Assembly (NCBI GenBank): GCA_030625465.1
Contig: DAOUQS010000104.1
Coordinates: forward strand, 1-7,039
Direction of reading: 5' to 3'
Length of the DNA: 7,039 nt
Source of the DNA: Amylibacter sp.
Lineage (GTDB): Bacteria > Pseudomonadota > Alphaproteobacteria > Rhodobacterales > Rhodobacteraceae
The notes under the pieces are model-generated. The model was not told the origin of the DNA and did no database searches. It saw nothing but the letters and a program-made list of their open reading frames with translations. Both the position numbers and the translations under genes were made by a program. Below are positions 7,000 to 7,039 of this stretch, one piece after another. Every line of letters begins with the position of its first letter. Within the stretch, counting starts at the first letter, position 1.

Positions 7000-7032
7000 T
7001 GTAACAACAGTGTAACAAGAACGTAACAAAAA
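7000..7032 (+). promoter_or_regulatory. Three 11-bp tandem direct repeats (TGTAACAA-type), probable response-regulator operator
   Basis: GTAACAA occurs at 7001-7007, 7012-7018 and 7023-7029, each exactly 11 bp from the next, in units TGTAACAACAG, TGTAACAAGAA and CGTAACAAAAA. Direct repeats of about 7 bp with 4-bp spacers are how PhoB/OmpR-family winged-helix regulators bind one face of DNA, and the repeat resembles a Pho box half-site (TGTCAT/C). It lies roughly 80-115 bp upstream of the predicted nadD RNA start, or just before a possible rightward gene outside the window. Which protein binds is unknown. Confidence 0.55.
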
Positions 7033-7039
7033 ACTTAAG

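Noticed and set aside
6953..7022. GAAC/GTTC motifs as an alphaproteobacterial LexA box
   Set aside because: The several GAAC and GTTC copies do not have the GTTC-N7-GTTC (or GAAC-N7-GAAC) spacing required.

Overview
This window most likely comes from an alphaproteobacterium, probably Rhodobacterales (a Roseobacter-type marine relative) of moderate GC. The evidence is a class I (archaeal-type) lysyl-tRNA synthetase, a short TerB-family protein divergent from it, and the style of the NadD and PBP4-type proteins. This assignment comes from remembered family resemblance, not from a database search. I see no tRNA, rRNA, CRISPR array, intact transposase or phage gene.

Layout. The left edge (3-716, + strand) is the C-terminal part of a PAPS-type sulfotransferase whose start lies outside the window. 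It is clearly more AT-rich than its neighbours. It converges with, and overlaps by 8 bp, the class I lysyl-tRNA synthetase gene (709-2355, - strand). A 98-bp divergent spacer then leads to a TerB-family gene (2454-2876, + strand). That spacer can be read as two symmetrical face-to-face promoters. The gap between terB and the next gene (2877-2951) holds an unusual overlapping inverted-repeat structure where transcription converges.

From 6866 down to 2952 the - strand carries four genes in order: nadD (NAD synthesis), a PBP4/DacB-type D-Ala-D-Ala carboxypeptidase (peptidoglycan), a PLP enzyme of the serine hydroxymethyltransferase fold that lacks several SHMT catalytic residues, and a small AhpD-like carboxymuconolactone-decarboxylase-family protein. 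The first three are separated by only 43-44 bp and are probably co-transcribed. The last follows after 108 bp and could be a read-through member or have its own promoter.

The right edge (6867-7039) is non-coding. It carries a perfect TATAAT element upstream of nadD and, further out, three copies of GTAACAA spaced exactly 11 bp apart. This looks like an operator for a PhoB/OmpR-family response regulator and may control a gene beyond the window. Together with the SHMT-like enzyme and the 2898-2949 repeat structure, it is what most deserves a second look. Otherwise the window is largely core metabolism, and I do not see a convincing new multi-gene system.
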